From: Parahoeflea olei
GTDB taxonomy: Bacteria; Pseudomonadota; Alphaproteobacteria; Rhizobiales; Rhizobiaceae
NCBI RefSeq assembly: GCF_001703635.1
Contig: NZ_LQZT01000042.1
Span: forward strand, 293,800 to 357,799
Length of the DNA stretch: 64,000 nt
Direction: 5' to 3'
Each line of letters opens with the position of its first letter. The first letter of the stretch is position 1. Shown here piece by piece: positions 35,862 to 43,854 of the stretch. Position numbers and translations under genes: made by a program. The notes beneath the pieces are model-generated. The model made no database searches. It was not told the origin of the DNA and saw only the letters and a list, made by a program, of their open reading frames with translations.

Positions 35862-36362
35862 ATGGCGCCGCTCAAGCTCGATGACCGCGATATCAAGATC
35901 TTGGCAATCCTGTCGCGGGAGGGCCGGATCTCCAAATCCGAGCTCGCCAAGCGGGTCAATCTGAGCGCCACGCCCTGCTGGGAACGGCTCAGCCGGCTGG
36001 AAAAGGCCGGCGTCATTTCCGGCTACAGGGCCGAGATCGAGCTCCGCTCCGTCACCCCGCAGGTCACCGTATTCGTGATGGCGGAGCTCGAAAACCACCG
36101 CGCGGCGACCTTCCAAGCATTCGAGCAAGCCGTTGAAGCTTATGACGAAATTCTCTCCTGCTGGGCGCTCGGCGGCGGCTTTGACTATCTCCTTCAGGTC
36201 GTCACCCGCGACATCGACAGCTATCAGCGACTGATCGACGACCTGCTGGGCCGCGGCGCCGGGCTGGCGCGCTACTTTACCTATATCGTCACCAAGCCGG
36301 TAAAGCACTCCGCAAGCCCGCCGCTCGCCACGCTGATGGGCCTGGCCCCGGGGGCGGACTGA
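35862..36362 (+). CDS. doeX: Lrp/AsnC-family regulator of ectoine catabolism
   Basis: The 166-residue product has an N-terminal HTH (LDDRDIKILAILSREGRISKSELAKRVNLS, about residues 6-35) and a C-terminal RAM effector-binding domain (about 66-150) with the GGGFDYLLQVVTRDIDSYQ glycine turn. AsnC-type DoeX lies in ectoine-degradation clusters and responds to pathway intermediates such as diaminobutyrate derivatives. Its divergent position from eutB suggests that it controls that operon, itself and perhaps doeD downstream on the same strand. Confidence 0.88.
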   Translation: MAPLKLDDRDIKILAILSREGRISKSELAKRVNLSATPCWERLSRLEKAGVISGYRAEIELRSVTPQVTVFVMAELENHRAATFQAFEQAVEAYDEILSCWALGGGFDYLLQVVTRDIDSYQRLIDDLLGRGAGLARYFTYIVTKPVKHSASPPLATLMGLAPGAD

Positions 36363-36616
36363 CGCCGGGGCGCCGCGAATTTGGAGGAAGCGTCTGGCAG
36401 GTGTCGACAGATCAGAGGAATCCTCTGGCTGCGAGCCGCTAGCATCGCCGCTGATGACCGCCCCGCGGCGCTGCTCGAGGCCCCGGTCCGTCACGGCCGG
36501 ATGCCGGCTCGCCCCGGGCCTTGGCACGTTGGCCGAGCGCTCGGAGAGCGCGTACCGCACGACCCCGGTTCCGTCTGCCGCGTCCCGGGGATGAGCCGCC
36601 GAACAAGGAAACTCAT

Positions 36617-37987
36617 ATGTTGCGCAACGACCAGCTGGACCAGTGGGATCACGACCACTTCTTCCATCCCTCGACCCATCTCGCCCAGTTCGCCCGCGGC
36701 GAGCTCAAGAACCGGATCGTCACCGGCGGCGAGGGCGTGCACATCACCGACCGCGAGGGCAACCGGCTGCTCGACGCCTTTGCCGGGCTCTACTGCGTCA
36801 ATATCGGCTATGGCCGCCAGGAAGTGGCCGACGCGATCGCCGCGCAGGCCAAGGAGCTCGCCTATTACCATTCCTATGTCGGCCACGGCACCGAAGCCTC
36901 GGTCACGCTCGCCAAGATGGTGATCGACCGCGCGCCCGAAAACATGAGCCGGGTTTATTTCGGTCTGTCGGGCTCGGACGCCAACGAGACCAACGTCAAG
37001 CTCGTCTGGTACTACAACAACATTCTCGGCCGACCGGAAAAGAAGAAGATCATCTCGCGCTGGCGCGGCTATCACGGCTCAGGGCTGATGACAGGTTCGC
37101 TCACAGGGCTTGAGCTGTTTCACAAGAAGTTCGACCTGCCGCTGAGCCAGGTCGTGCACACCGAGGCGCCCTACTACTTCCGCCGTCCCGACCTTTCGAT
37201 GTCGGAGGAGGCGTTCGTCGCCCATTGCGCGAGCGAACTCGAGGCGCTGATCGAGCGCGAGGGTGCGGACACCATTGCCGCCTTCATCGGCGAGCCGGTG
37301 CTCGGCACCGGCGGCATCGTGCCGCCGCCTCAGGGCTACTGGGCGGCGATCCAGAACGTGCTCAGGAAGCACGATATCCTGCTGATCGCCGACGAGGTGG
37401 TCACCGGCTTCGGGCGTCTGGGGACGATGATGGGCTCGACCCATTACGGCATCGAGCCCGACATCATCACCATCGCCAAGGGGCTGACCTCGGCCTATGC
37501 GCCGCTGTCAGGCTCGATCCTGTCGGACAAGGTCTGGAAGGTGCTCGAACAGGGCACGGACGAGTATGGCGCGATCGGCCATGGCTGGACCTATTCCGCC
37601 CACCCGATCGGGGCCGCGGCGGGCGTGGCCAATCTCAAGCTGATCGACAGCCTGAACCTGGTCGCCAATGCCGGCGAGACCGGCGCCTATTTCAATGCGG
37701 CGATGCGCGACGCCGTCGGCGGTCATGCCCATGTCGGTGACGTGCGCGGCGAAGGCATGCTCTGCGCGGTCGAACTGGTCGAGGACCGCGACGACCGCGT
37801 CTTCTTCGACCCGACCAAGAAGATCGGCCCGTCGCTGGCGGCAGCGCTCCTAAAGCGCGGCGTGATCGCCCGCGCCATGCCACAGGGCGATATCATCGGC
37901 TTCGCCCCGCCGCTGTGCCTCACCCGCGAAGAAGCCAACACGGTGGTTTCGGCCATGGCGGATTCGGTCAAGGAAGTGCTCGGCTGA
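36617..37987 (+). CDS. doeD: Diaminobutyrate transaminase of ectoine catabolism (class III)
   Basis: DoeD (Atf) moves the 4-amino group from diaminobutyrate, giving aspartate 4-semialdehyde. The 456-residue class III aminotransferase starts MLRNDQLDQWDHDHFFHPSTHL after AAGGAA (36605-36610). It shows FGLSGSDANETNVKL (phosphate binding), RWRGYHGSG, the cofactor aspartate in LIADEVVTGFGR (about residue 256) and the PLP lysine in IITIAKGLTSAYAPLSG (about 285). An intrinsic terminator follows at 38030. The dehydrogenase DoeC that finishes the pathway is not present. Sequence alone would allow other omega-transaminase substrates. Confidence 0.87.
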   Translation: MLRNDQLDQWDHDHFFHPSTHLAQFARGELKNRIVTGGEGVHITDREGNRLLDAFAGLYCVNIGYGRQEVADAIAAQAKELAYYHSYVGHGTEASVTLAKMVIDRAPENMSRVYFGLSGSDANETNVKLVWYYNNILGRPEKKKIISRWRGYHGSGLMTGSLTGLELFHKKFDLPLSQVVHTEAPYYFRRPDLSMSEEAFVAHCASELEALIEREGADTIAAFIGEPVLGTGGIVPPPQGYWAAIQNVLRKHDILLIADEVVTGFGRLGTMMGSTHYGIEPDIITIAKGLTSAYAPLSGSILSDKVWKVLEQGTDEYGAIGHGWTYSAHPIGAAAGVANLKLIDSLNLVANAGETGAYFNAAMRDAVGGHAHVGDVRGEGMLCAVELVEDRDDRVFFDPTKKIGPSLAAALLKRGVIARAMPQGDIIGFAPPLCLTREEANTVVSAMADSVKEVLG

Positions 37988-38029
37988 GTGCCTGCTTCGG
38001 CGGGAACCGCTGGATGATGAAAACGACAG

Positions 38030-38059
38030 AGGCCGGGATGGAAATGTCCCGGCCTTTTT
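38030..38059 (+). terminator. Rho-independent terminator after doeD
   Basis: AGGCCGGGA pairs with TCCCGGCCT across an 8-base loop and is followed by a run of five Ts (38055-38059), 42 bases after the doeD stop. This is the clearest intrinsic terminator in the window. Confidence 0.9.
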
Positions 38060-38111
38060 CATGCCATCCGTCAGGGAAGGGATGGTGTAGCCCAGCCCCG
38101 TACGGCGCCGC

Positions 38112-38456
38112 TCAGCGGGTTCTGGCGCCGAAGGCGGAGGCCGCGATGACGAGCCAGCCCAGGATCATGGTGACGCCGCCGCTTGGCGCTGCCATCGGAA
38201 ACAGCCGCGTGTCGGCGAAATGCCGCATGAGCAGGTCCCCGCAGAACAGCATCAGCCCGAGGCCCACCAGCACCGCTCCCGTGCCGCGCATGCGGCCGGC
38301 CGTGCCCGCAAGCCCCAGCGCCACAAACAGCGGCGCATGGAACAGCAGGAACTGGGCCGCGAGCGTGACAGTGTCGCCGCCCGCATGGGCGCCATAGGCC
38401 GAGAGGCCCACGCCCGCAGCCCCGATCAGGCCACCAACAAGGATCGATAGAGTCAT
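38112..38456 (-). CDS. DUF423 small membrane protein
   Basis: The 114-residue product has about four membrane helices and matches the DUF423 family (E. coli YgdD): MTLSILVGGLIGAAGVGLSAYGAHA near the N-terminus, the FHAPLFVALGL helix and the C-terminal FPMAAPSGGVTMILGWLVIAASAF. Family function is unknown. It is convergent with doeD and its terminator and is not obviously in an operon. The start at 38456 is the only one that gives the family N-terminus. Confidence 0.85.
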   Translation of the reverse strand: MTLSILVGGLIGAAGVGLSAYGAHAGGDTVTLAAQFLLFHAPLFVALGLAGTAGRMRGTGAVLVGLGLMLFCGDLLMRHFADTRLFPMAAPSGGVTMILGWLVIAASAFGARTR

Positions 38457-38674
38457 GGCACGCAGTCTCCCGGTTCGATGCGGGCGCAGTCCTATCAGCG
38501 CATGCCCGGACAGGCGAGCATTTTCATCCCGGAACCTGAGCCGGAAGGAAGCTGGGGGACGCGGGCCATCGAGCCCAAGCCCTGCCCGGGGCAAGCCCCT
38601 TGAGTGGCGGGGACGAAGTCTGGTAACGGCTCCTTCGACTGTGGAGACCCCAGCATGCCTCTCCGCACGAGCGG

Positions 38675-39658
38675 ATGGCGGAACCTTGCGACATGATGGC
38701 GGCAGACAAGACCGAGACCGCAAAAGCCGGCGCGAGCGCGCACCGCCTGGTGGCGTGCGACGGGCCTGCATTCGTCGACGTCCTGCGCGAAGCCGCCGAA
38801 AAGCTGCTCGCCATGCATGACAGGGCGCCCAGGATCGTCCGTTACGTGGCCAGCATGCAGAAATGGCTGATCACCCAGACGATCATCGCGCTGCATTTCG
38901 AACACAAGCTCGCCCCGGCACGGCCACCGCTGACGGCGACCTCTCTCGTCGGCTTCTTCGCGGAGCGTCCCCTGTACAGCCGGAACACCCTGATCGCGCA
39001 TCTGGCGGAAATGCGGGCCTACGGGCTGGTGACTGAGCGCAGGAACGGCGACGGGCGCGTGAGGCCGCTCTTCCTGAGCGGCGAGGCCGAGGCGCTGATC
39101 GGCCAGTGGCTTGCGGCGCATCTGTCGGCACTCGACCGGCTCGATGGCGGTGACAGCGCCTCATGGCTTGCCGCCGACCCGCAGCGCACCGGCATGGTGC
39201 AGCCGCTTGCGGCGCGCAGCCTCCTGTCCGACCCCGGCTGGGTGCACCCGCCGGCCAGCGTCGACCTGTTTGTCCGCACCGAAACCGGAAGCAACATTCT
39301 GCACGACCTGATCTGCCGGCTTCCGTCCGGCGCGGCGAGCGAGGACAGGCCGTTCTGCCTGGGGGCGCTGCACGCCAGCGAGATTTCCCGTCGGCACACG
39401 CTGTCGCGCGGTCATGTGCAGCGGGTGTTTTCAAGAGCCAGAGCGGAAGGCCTGCTGGTCTGGAGCCAGTCCGGCAATCGCGGCGAGCTGTTCGTCTCGC
39501 AGGCGCTGATCCGGGACTACACGGCCTGGCAGGCCCGCAAGTTTCTGGCGATCGCCGCAGCCTGCGATCGCGCGCGGGGCGGCCTGCACCCCGAAAGCTA
39601 TGCCGGCGGGCAGGCCCGTGCCGCGGGCGCTATTGCCCCGGACAGGGTCGCAAGCTGA
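38675..39658 (+). CDS. Putative transcription regulator with two winged-helix-like regions
   Basis: I do not recognise a named family. The 327-residue product has a MarR-like winged helix at about residues 85-150 (FFAERPLYSRNTLIAHLAEMRAYGLVTERR, then a GDGRVRPLFLS wing). A second winged-helix-like region follows at about 235-285 (HTLSRGHVQRVFSRARAEGLLVW then the wing GNRGELFVS). This suggests a soluble, DNA-binding protein with a duplicated fold. ATGs at 38675, 38693 and 38696 are possible starts. It is convergent with the channel gene at 39669 (10 bases apart), so any link to it is positional. Confidence 0.6.
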   Translation: MAEPCDMMAADKTETAKAGASAHRLVACDGPAFVDVLREAAEKLLAMHDRAPRIVRYVASMQKWLITQTIIALHFEHKLAPARPPLTATSLVGFFAERPLYSRNTLIAHLAEMRAYGLVTERRNGDGRVRPLFLSGEAEALIGQWLAAHLSALDRLDGGDSASWLAADPQRTGMVQPLAARSLLSDPGWVHPPASVDLFVRTETGSNILHDLICRLPSGAASEDRPFCLGALHASEISRRHTLSRGHVQRVFSRARAEGLLVWSQSGNRGELFVSQALIRDYTAWQARKFLAIAAACDRARGGLHPESYAGGQARAAGAIAPDRVAS

Positions 39659-39668
39659 TAACGCAGCG

Positions 39669-40733
39669 TTACGCCAGCGCCCGAAAGATGGTCGCCGCGC
39701 TGACCACCAGGAAAATGCCCGGCAGGACATAGCGGATGGTGCGGCGGGCTTCCTCCGGCAGATGGGGATAGGCGGCCTTGCCCGGAAACCGGTCGCTCTC
39801 CAGCACCATGTCGGCCGTCAAGGCGAGGATCAGATAGAGATAGCCCAGCGAGATCATGAAGGCGACCGGCGAGTTCACCGACATGCTGCCCGGATAGTTC
39901 GCCTCGAAGGTAAAGCCCAGCGCGGCCAGCGCCAGCAGCGCCGCATAGGTGATGTCCGGAATGTCGCCGACGAAGCCCCGCGGCGCCCAAAGCACGAACA
40001 GCGATATGCTCAGCACCGCAAACAGGGGAACGAAGATGCGAAGCACGTAGCGCGGCCAGGCACGGCTGAGGACGACCGTGGTGTTGACATGCATGAACGG
40101 CTTGCTGTTCCAGCCATAGACCTGTTCGAGCGAGAATTCGAGCCGACGCGGCGTCCAGTCGGACTCCGTCAGGCTGCGGGCGAGCGACGAGAGTTCGCGG
40201 TCCCTGTCATCGACGATGAAGATGACTTCGTCGGAGGCGTGGGCTTCCGAGGCGACGGGAAAGACCAGCCGTTGCGTGTCGAAGGGAAAGGCGGAGAGTT
40301 CCATGGTGGTGCGGAAATCGGCGTCGAGCCTGCGGATCAGCGTGACGTCGCCATTGGCGAAGATCGACAGGAAGGTGGCATCGGCGCGCGCATCGTTGAT
40401 CAGGTTCTTGAAGCCCGCGGCAGGGGTCCAGATCGCCTGCAGCTTCTGCTCTGCTTCGGCTTCGGCGAAATCCTTGCGGCCCTTGCCTTCCCGCACCGGG
40501 TCGAACCGCAACGACGGATCGTTCCAGCGCTGGGTGATTTCGACGACGGCGGAGATGACGCCGGAGGTCTCGTCGACCGCCGAGACGTCGAGGACGCGCA
40601 CGGCCAGATGCACGCGCACCGGCAAGGGGATCGACTGCGGCAGCTCAGCCCCCGCGGCGACAGCCGGCGCCCCCGACAAGAGACCGAGCAGCAGGGATGC
40701 GATCCAGACAGCCCTGAGCCAGACCCGGCCCAT
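39669..40733 (-). CDS. Prokaryotic pentameric ligand-gated ion channel homologue
   Basis: The 354-residue product has the layout of a Cys-loop-receptor-like channel. A signal peptide (about 1-27) precedes an extracellular beta-sandwich (about 30-225) with RWNDPSLRFDP (residues 69-79), the loop A region WTPAAGFKN (102-110) and the FPFDTQRLVF loop (149-158), the Cys-loop equivalent without its cysteines. Four membrane helices follow: TM1 about 229-250 with the conserved proline (IFVPLF), TM2 about 258-276, TM3 about 287-309 and TM4 about 332-351. GLIC and ELIC are familiar relatives, of similar size. The start overlaps the stop of the Cache sensor gene upstream (TGATG), so the two are cotranslated. 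Ligand and ion selectivity cannot be read from the sequence. Confidence 0.88.
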   Translation of the reverse strand: MGRVWLRAVWIASLLLGLLSGAPAVAAGAELPQSIPLPVRVHLAVRVLDVSAVDETSGVISAVVEITQRWNDPSLRFDPVREGKGRKDFAEAEAEQKLQAIWTPAAGFKNLINDARADATFLSIFANGDVTLIRRLDADFRTTMELSAFPFDTQRLVFPVASEAHASDEVIFIVDDRDRELSSLARSLTESDWTPRRLEFSLEQVYGWNSKPFMHVNTTVVLSRAWPRYVLRIFVPLFAVLSISLFVLWAPRGFVGDIPDITYAALLALAALGFTFEANYPGSMSVNSPVAFMISLGYLYLILALTADMVLESDRFPGKAAYPHLPEEARRTIRYVLPGIFLVVSAATIFRALA

Positions 40734-41845
40734 CACCCGGGCTCCCCTTCGCCGCGCGCGGCCCGCAATTGCGTTTGCAGTTTCTCGATGCCGGCACGCA
40801 GCTCGAGATATTCCCGCGCCCGGCTTGAGGCCGGCAGCGCGGGAGCCTGGTCGGCGTCGTCGGCGCAACAGGCCGCCAATTCCGCGAGCGGGCGCAGCAA
40901 CAGTGCCCGGATCGCGGTCATGAACACCGGATAGGCGATCAGGAATCCGCAGATGGAGACAGCCACAATGGTCACCAGCGCCCGGGAAAGATGGCTTTCA
41001 AGGCTCGACAGGTCGCGCGCGATCACAATCGTTCCGATCAGATTGCCGCTATAGTCGAGCAAGGGTCGGCCCATCACCGCGACATTGCCGCCATCGGCGG
41101 TATAACGGCTCAGCTGCGGCGCTTGCGACATCCGGATCGGGCTTGCCTGCTGCAGCCGGGTGAAGAAATCGGCCTCCGTCGCCGTTTCGAGAACCAGACC
41201 CGCCTTGCCTTCGAGGCTGCTGCCGTCTGTGCCCACGCGCACCGAGGGATCGAGGAAAAGCGCGTAATCAGCCCCGGTCGCCGCCTTGGCGAGGTGCAAC
41301 AGCGAGGTCAGGTCCACCCCGATCTCCACCGTGCCGGCAAGGCCTTGCGGCGTCACGATCGGCGACACCGCGCGCAGCGACAATCCCTTGACCCCGAGTT
41401 CGAGGCCCTTCTGGGTTCGCCGGCCGCGGTTAACCGCAACCACCATCGGGCGAAACGTCGACAGGTCCTGGCCAAAATTCTCCGGTTCCCACACCCGCAG
41501 GAACGAGGTCATCTCGGCGGTGTGGAAGTGCATCACATTGATGCCGGCGGAGGCATTAAGAAGGCCGTAGAGCGGCAGCATCCGTTCGAGAAGGGCCTGG
41601 CGGTCTCCCGATGCGAGCAGATCCGCAACCGCGGGATTGGAGGCGATGGTTTCGGCATGCGAGGCCGACAGCGTCGCGGCCTGATCCATCACCGTCGACA
41701 GCACCGTGGAGGCGTCTTCGATCTGGGTGGTCTGGGCTTGCCTCAGAAGCGCGCGTTCGCTTGCCAGCATCATCAATCCACCGACAAGCAGGATGCCGGC
41801 GATCAGGGATGCGGAGATCAGGGAGAGGATCCGGTCGAGGCTCAC
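40733..41845 (-). CDS. Stand-alone double-Cache membrane sensor without output domain
   Basis: The 370-residue product has a membrane helix at about 7-28, a periplasmic region of about 255 residues with dCache_3-type features (VMHFHTAEMTSFLRVW near residue 104, NFGQDLSTFRPMVVAV at about 123, GLAGTVEIGVDL at about 168), and a second helix at about 286-309. The short cytoplasmic tail (about 60 residues) ends in a possible coiled coil (YLELRAGIEKLQTQLRAA). No HAMP, kinase, GGDEF, or chemoreceptor domain follows, so it cannot signal alone by known routes. It is the first gene of a pair with the ligand-gated channel. Confidence 0.8.
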   Translation of the reverse strand: MSLDRILSLISASLIAGILLVGGLMMLASERALLRQAQTTQIEDASTVLSTVMDQAATLSASHAETIASNPAVADLLASGDRQALLERMLPLYGLLNASAGINVMHFHTAEMTSFLRVWEPENFGQDLSTFRPMVVAVNRGRRTQKGLELGVKGLSLRAVSPIVTPQGLAGTVEIGVDLTSLLHLAKAATGADYALFLDPSVRVGTDGSSLEGKAGLVLETATEADFFTRLQQASPIRMSQAPQLSRYTADGGNVAVMGRPLLDYSGNLIGTIVIARDLSSLESHLSRALVTIVAVSICGFLIAYPVFMTAIRALLLRPLAELAACCADDADQAPALPASSRAREYLELRAGIEKLQTQLRAARGEGEPG

Positions 41846-42182
41846 GCTGGCCTCGCCCTGCCGGCACCGCTCCGGCCTGCAAGGCGTCGCCGGTCAAGCC
41901 CGGAGGCGAAGGCCCGGGCAGGATCGGCCACGGACATCGCAGAACTCTGCACGCGGCAGGCGCACGACCAGCAACAGGGGGATGCCATCAACTGTCTCCA
42001 GGAAAGTCATCCCTCATAGGCGCAACCGCCGGAACCGATCAACAAGAGAGGCGATCCGCGCGCCGATGCACCCAAAAATGAGTCACCCACGCCATCCCGG
42101 GTCCACGACCTGCGCACACGGCATCGAGCCCGCGCGTGTCGGGCTGGGGGAGCGATCGCAAGGGGAGCTGGACGAGAAGAAA
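41846..42182. other. Intergenic region upstream of the Cache-channel operon
   Basis: This 337-base spacer lies between the sensor gene start and the 3' end of tRNA-Thr, both on the minus strand. It should contain the promoter of the sensor-channel operon. I see no convincing gene, operator or terminator; the base composition becomes slightly less GC-rich near 41995-42080. Confidence 0.4.
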
Positions 42183-42258
42183 TGGTGCCGCTTACGTGAC
42201 TCGAACACGTGACCCCATCATTACGAATGATGTGCTCTACCAACTGAGCTAAAGCGGC
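42183..42258 (-). tRNA. tRNA-Thr (anticodon CGT)
   Basis: The minus strand folds as a 76-base tRNA with encoded CCA: acceptor stem GCCGCTT/AAGCGGC, D-arm TAGCTCAGTTGGTAGAGCA, anticodon stem CATCA/TGATG with loop TTCGTAA (anticodon CGT, reading ACG threonine codons), and T-arm GTTCGAGTC in a CACGT/ACGTG stem. Discriminator base is A. It reads codon ACG, frequent in this GC-rich genome. Confidence 0.97.
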
Positions 42259-42437
42259 GCGCCGGGCACGCGCGGGTCCTGAGAACGCGCGCGTGGGCGA
42301 ATGGGGGGCAGATACCGTGATTGTCCGCCAAGATCAAGCCGGCAAGACTGTCGCGGCGTTCTTTTTGTCAACGCACCCGAGTGCCGACCCATGCCACCCG
42401 GGACGGGATTCCCGGAATTGCCGGATACAGCGTAGCC

Positions 42438-43397
42438 CTACAGCGACAGCCGGACGCGGGCGTCGCGGTATTCGCGCTCCAGCCGGTCGATGAGATCGGA
42501 CACCGGGCCGACCTTCTTGACCGCCCCGATGCCCTGGCCGCAGCCCCAGATATCCTTCCAGGCCTTGGCGCCGCTGGCAGCGCCGTCGAAATTCATCTTG
42601 CTTGGGTCGGCCACGGGCAGGTTGTCCGGGTCCATGCCGGCAGCCGCGATCGAGGGCTTGAGGTAGTTGCCGTGGATGCCGGTGAAATAGTTCGAATAGA
42701 CGATGTCCTTGGCGCTCGAATCGACGATCATCTGCTTGTAGGCATCGACCGCACGGGCCTCGTCGGTGGCGATGAAGGGCGAACCGATATAGGCCATGTC
42801 GGCGCCCATGGCCTGGGCGGCGAGAATGGCTCCGCCGGTCGCGATCGAGCCCGACAGCAGCAGCGGGCCGTCGAACCATTCGCGGATTTCCTGGATCAGC
42901 GCAAAGGGCGAGAGCGGACCGGCATGGCCGCCGGCGCCGGCGGCCACCGCGATCAGGCCGTCGGCGCCCTTGTTGATGGCGGAATGGGCATGGCGGTTGT
43001 TGATGATGTCGTGCAGCACGATGCCGCCATAGGAATGGATCGCGTCATTGACCTCGGGCACGGCGCCGAGCGAGGAGATCACCACCGGCACCTTGTATTT
43101 GACGCACATCGTCAGGTCGTGCTCGAGCCGGGTGTTGGAGCGGTGGACGATCTGGTTGACGGCGAAGGGCGCGGCGGGGCGATCGGGGTTCTTCGCGTCG
43201 TGATCGGCGAGCGTCTCGGTGATTTCGGCGAGCCACTCGTCGAGCTGCGCCTCGGGCCTCGCGTTGAGCGCGGGGAACGACCCCATCACCCCGGCCTTGC
43301 ACTGGGCCGCCACCAGCGGCGGATGCGAGATGATGAACAGCGGCGCGGCCACGACGGGCAGACGGAACTTGTCCTTGAGGATGGCAGGCAGGGTCAT
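42438..43397 (-). CDS. Nitronate monooxygenase (2-nitropropane dioxygenase family)
   Basis: This FMN-dependent enzyme oxidises alkyl nitronates such as propionate 3-nitronate. The 319-residue TIM barrel shows LPVVAAPLFIISHPPLVAAQCKAG near the N-terminus, PVVISSLGAVPEVNDAIHSYGG, the FMN-phosphate loop GADGLIAVAAGAGGHAGPLSPF with the catalytic-type histidine, and LLLSGSIATGGAILAAQAMGADMAYIGSPF. The start at 43397 opens the family sequence (MTLPAIL). A perfect palindrome lies 19 bases upstream of the ATG. Some members act instead as enoyl reductases or in catabolism of branched acids, which would suit the candidate LiuR-like site. Confidence 0.88.
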   Translation of the reverse strand: MTLPAILKDKFRLPVVAAPLFIISHPPLVAAQCKAGVMGSFPALNARPEAQLDEWLAEITETLADHDAKNPDRPAAPFAVNQIVHRSNTRLEHDLTMCVKYKVPVVISSLGAVPEVNDAIHSYGGIVLHDIINNRHAHSAINKGADGLIAVAAGAGGHAGPLSPFALIQEIREWFDGPLLLSGSIATGGAILAAQAMGADMAYIGSPFIATDEARAVDAYKQMIVDSSAKDIVYSNYFTGIHGNYLKPSIAAAGMDPDNLPVADPSKMNFDGAASGAKAWKDIWGCGQGIGAVKKVGPVSDLIDRLEREYRDARVRLSL

Positions 43398-43416
43398 GGG
43401 GCCTCGCAAATCAGAA

Positions 43417-43436
43417 TGACGTTTACGCAAACGTCA
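43417..43436. promoter_or_regulatory. Perfect palindrome upstream of nitronate monooxygenase
   Basis: TGACGTTT-ACGC-AAACGTCA has perfect 8-base arms and ends 20 bases before the ATG at 43397, so it covers or adjoins the promoter. Its left half shares TGACGTTTACG with the palindrome upstream of fadD (11855-11868). The pattern resembles MerR-type LiuR operators; the regulator is not in the window. Confidence 0.65.
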
Positions 43437-43854
43437 AACCCCATAGCAGAGCCGGCGGGTGCTGAAAAGGCTGCCATCGGCGCGGACGCCGTGGCAAGCA
43501 AAGGACGGCATGCGGCGGCGCGGCCGGCGCGGCCTATGTCCGAACCCGAAGGGAAGCGCCGGGACGACAACGGCCGAGGGCGTGAAGTTGCGCGGCGGGC
43601 ACAGGCCCCCGTCATGGGCGCAGACATGGCTGGCAGCATGGGGGGGAGCGGCGTGGCACCGGCCGGCATGGCGATGCGCAGCCACGCGCGCGGCGCCGTA
43701 GATGCTTGAGTTTTGCCGGGTTAGCGGATAGGCACAGGACATTCGCGGTCTGCGCAGCCGGCGGATCGTGGCGGACGGGCGGCAAGGCCGCCGTCCGGAC
43801 CCGGCGGCACCGGCAACGGCCGCGCGGGGTGCGCGCGGGCACGGAGACAGACAT
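43437..43854. other. Intergenic region between divergent genes
   Basis: About 420 bases separate the palindrome before the nitronate monooxygenase gene from the conserved membrane protein gene. It is very GC-rich, and no frame shows coding features, a signal peptide or a ribosome-binding site, so I list no gene. It should contain the promoter for the downstream plus-strand gene; a TTTGCCGGGTTAGCGGATAG stretch at about 43714 has no clear promoter match. Confidence 0.4.

Noticed and set aside
31461..37987. Genomic island status for the hydroxyectoine cluster
   Set aside because: I saw no change of base composition, mobility gene or flanking direct repeat; the cluster looks native although incomplete.
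42183..42258. Integration site at tRNA-Thr
   Set aside because: No integrase gene and no repeated 3' tRNA sequence was found near it in the window.
43398..43854. A short gene in the spacer before the conserved membrane protein
   Set aside because: The open frames there are arginine- and proline-rich without a ribosome-binding site or homologous pattern.
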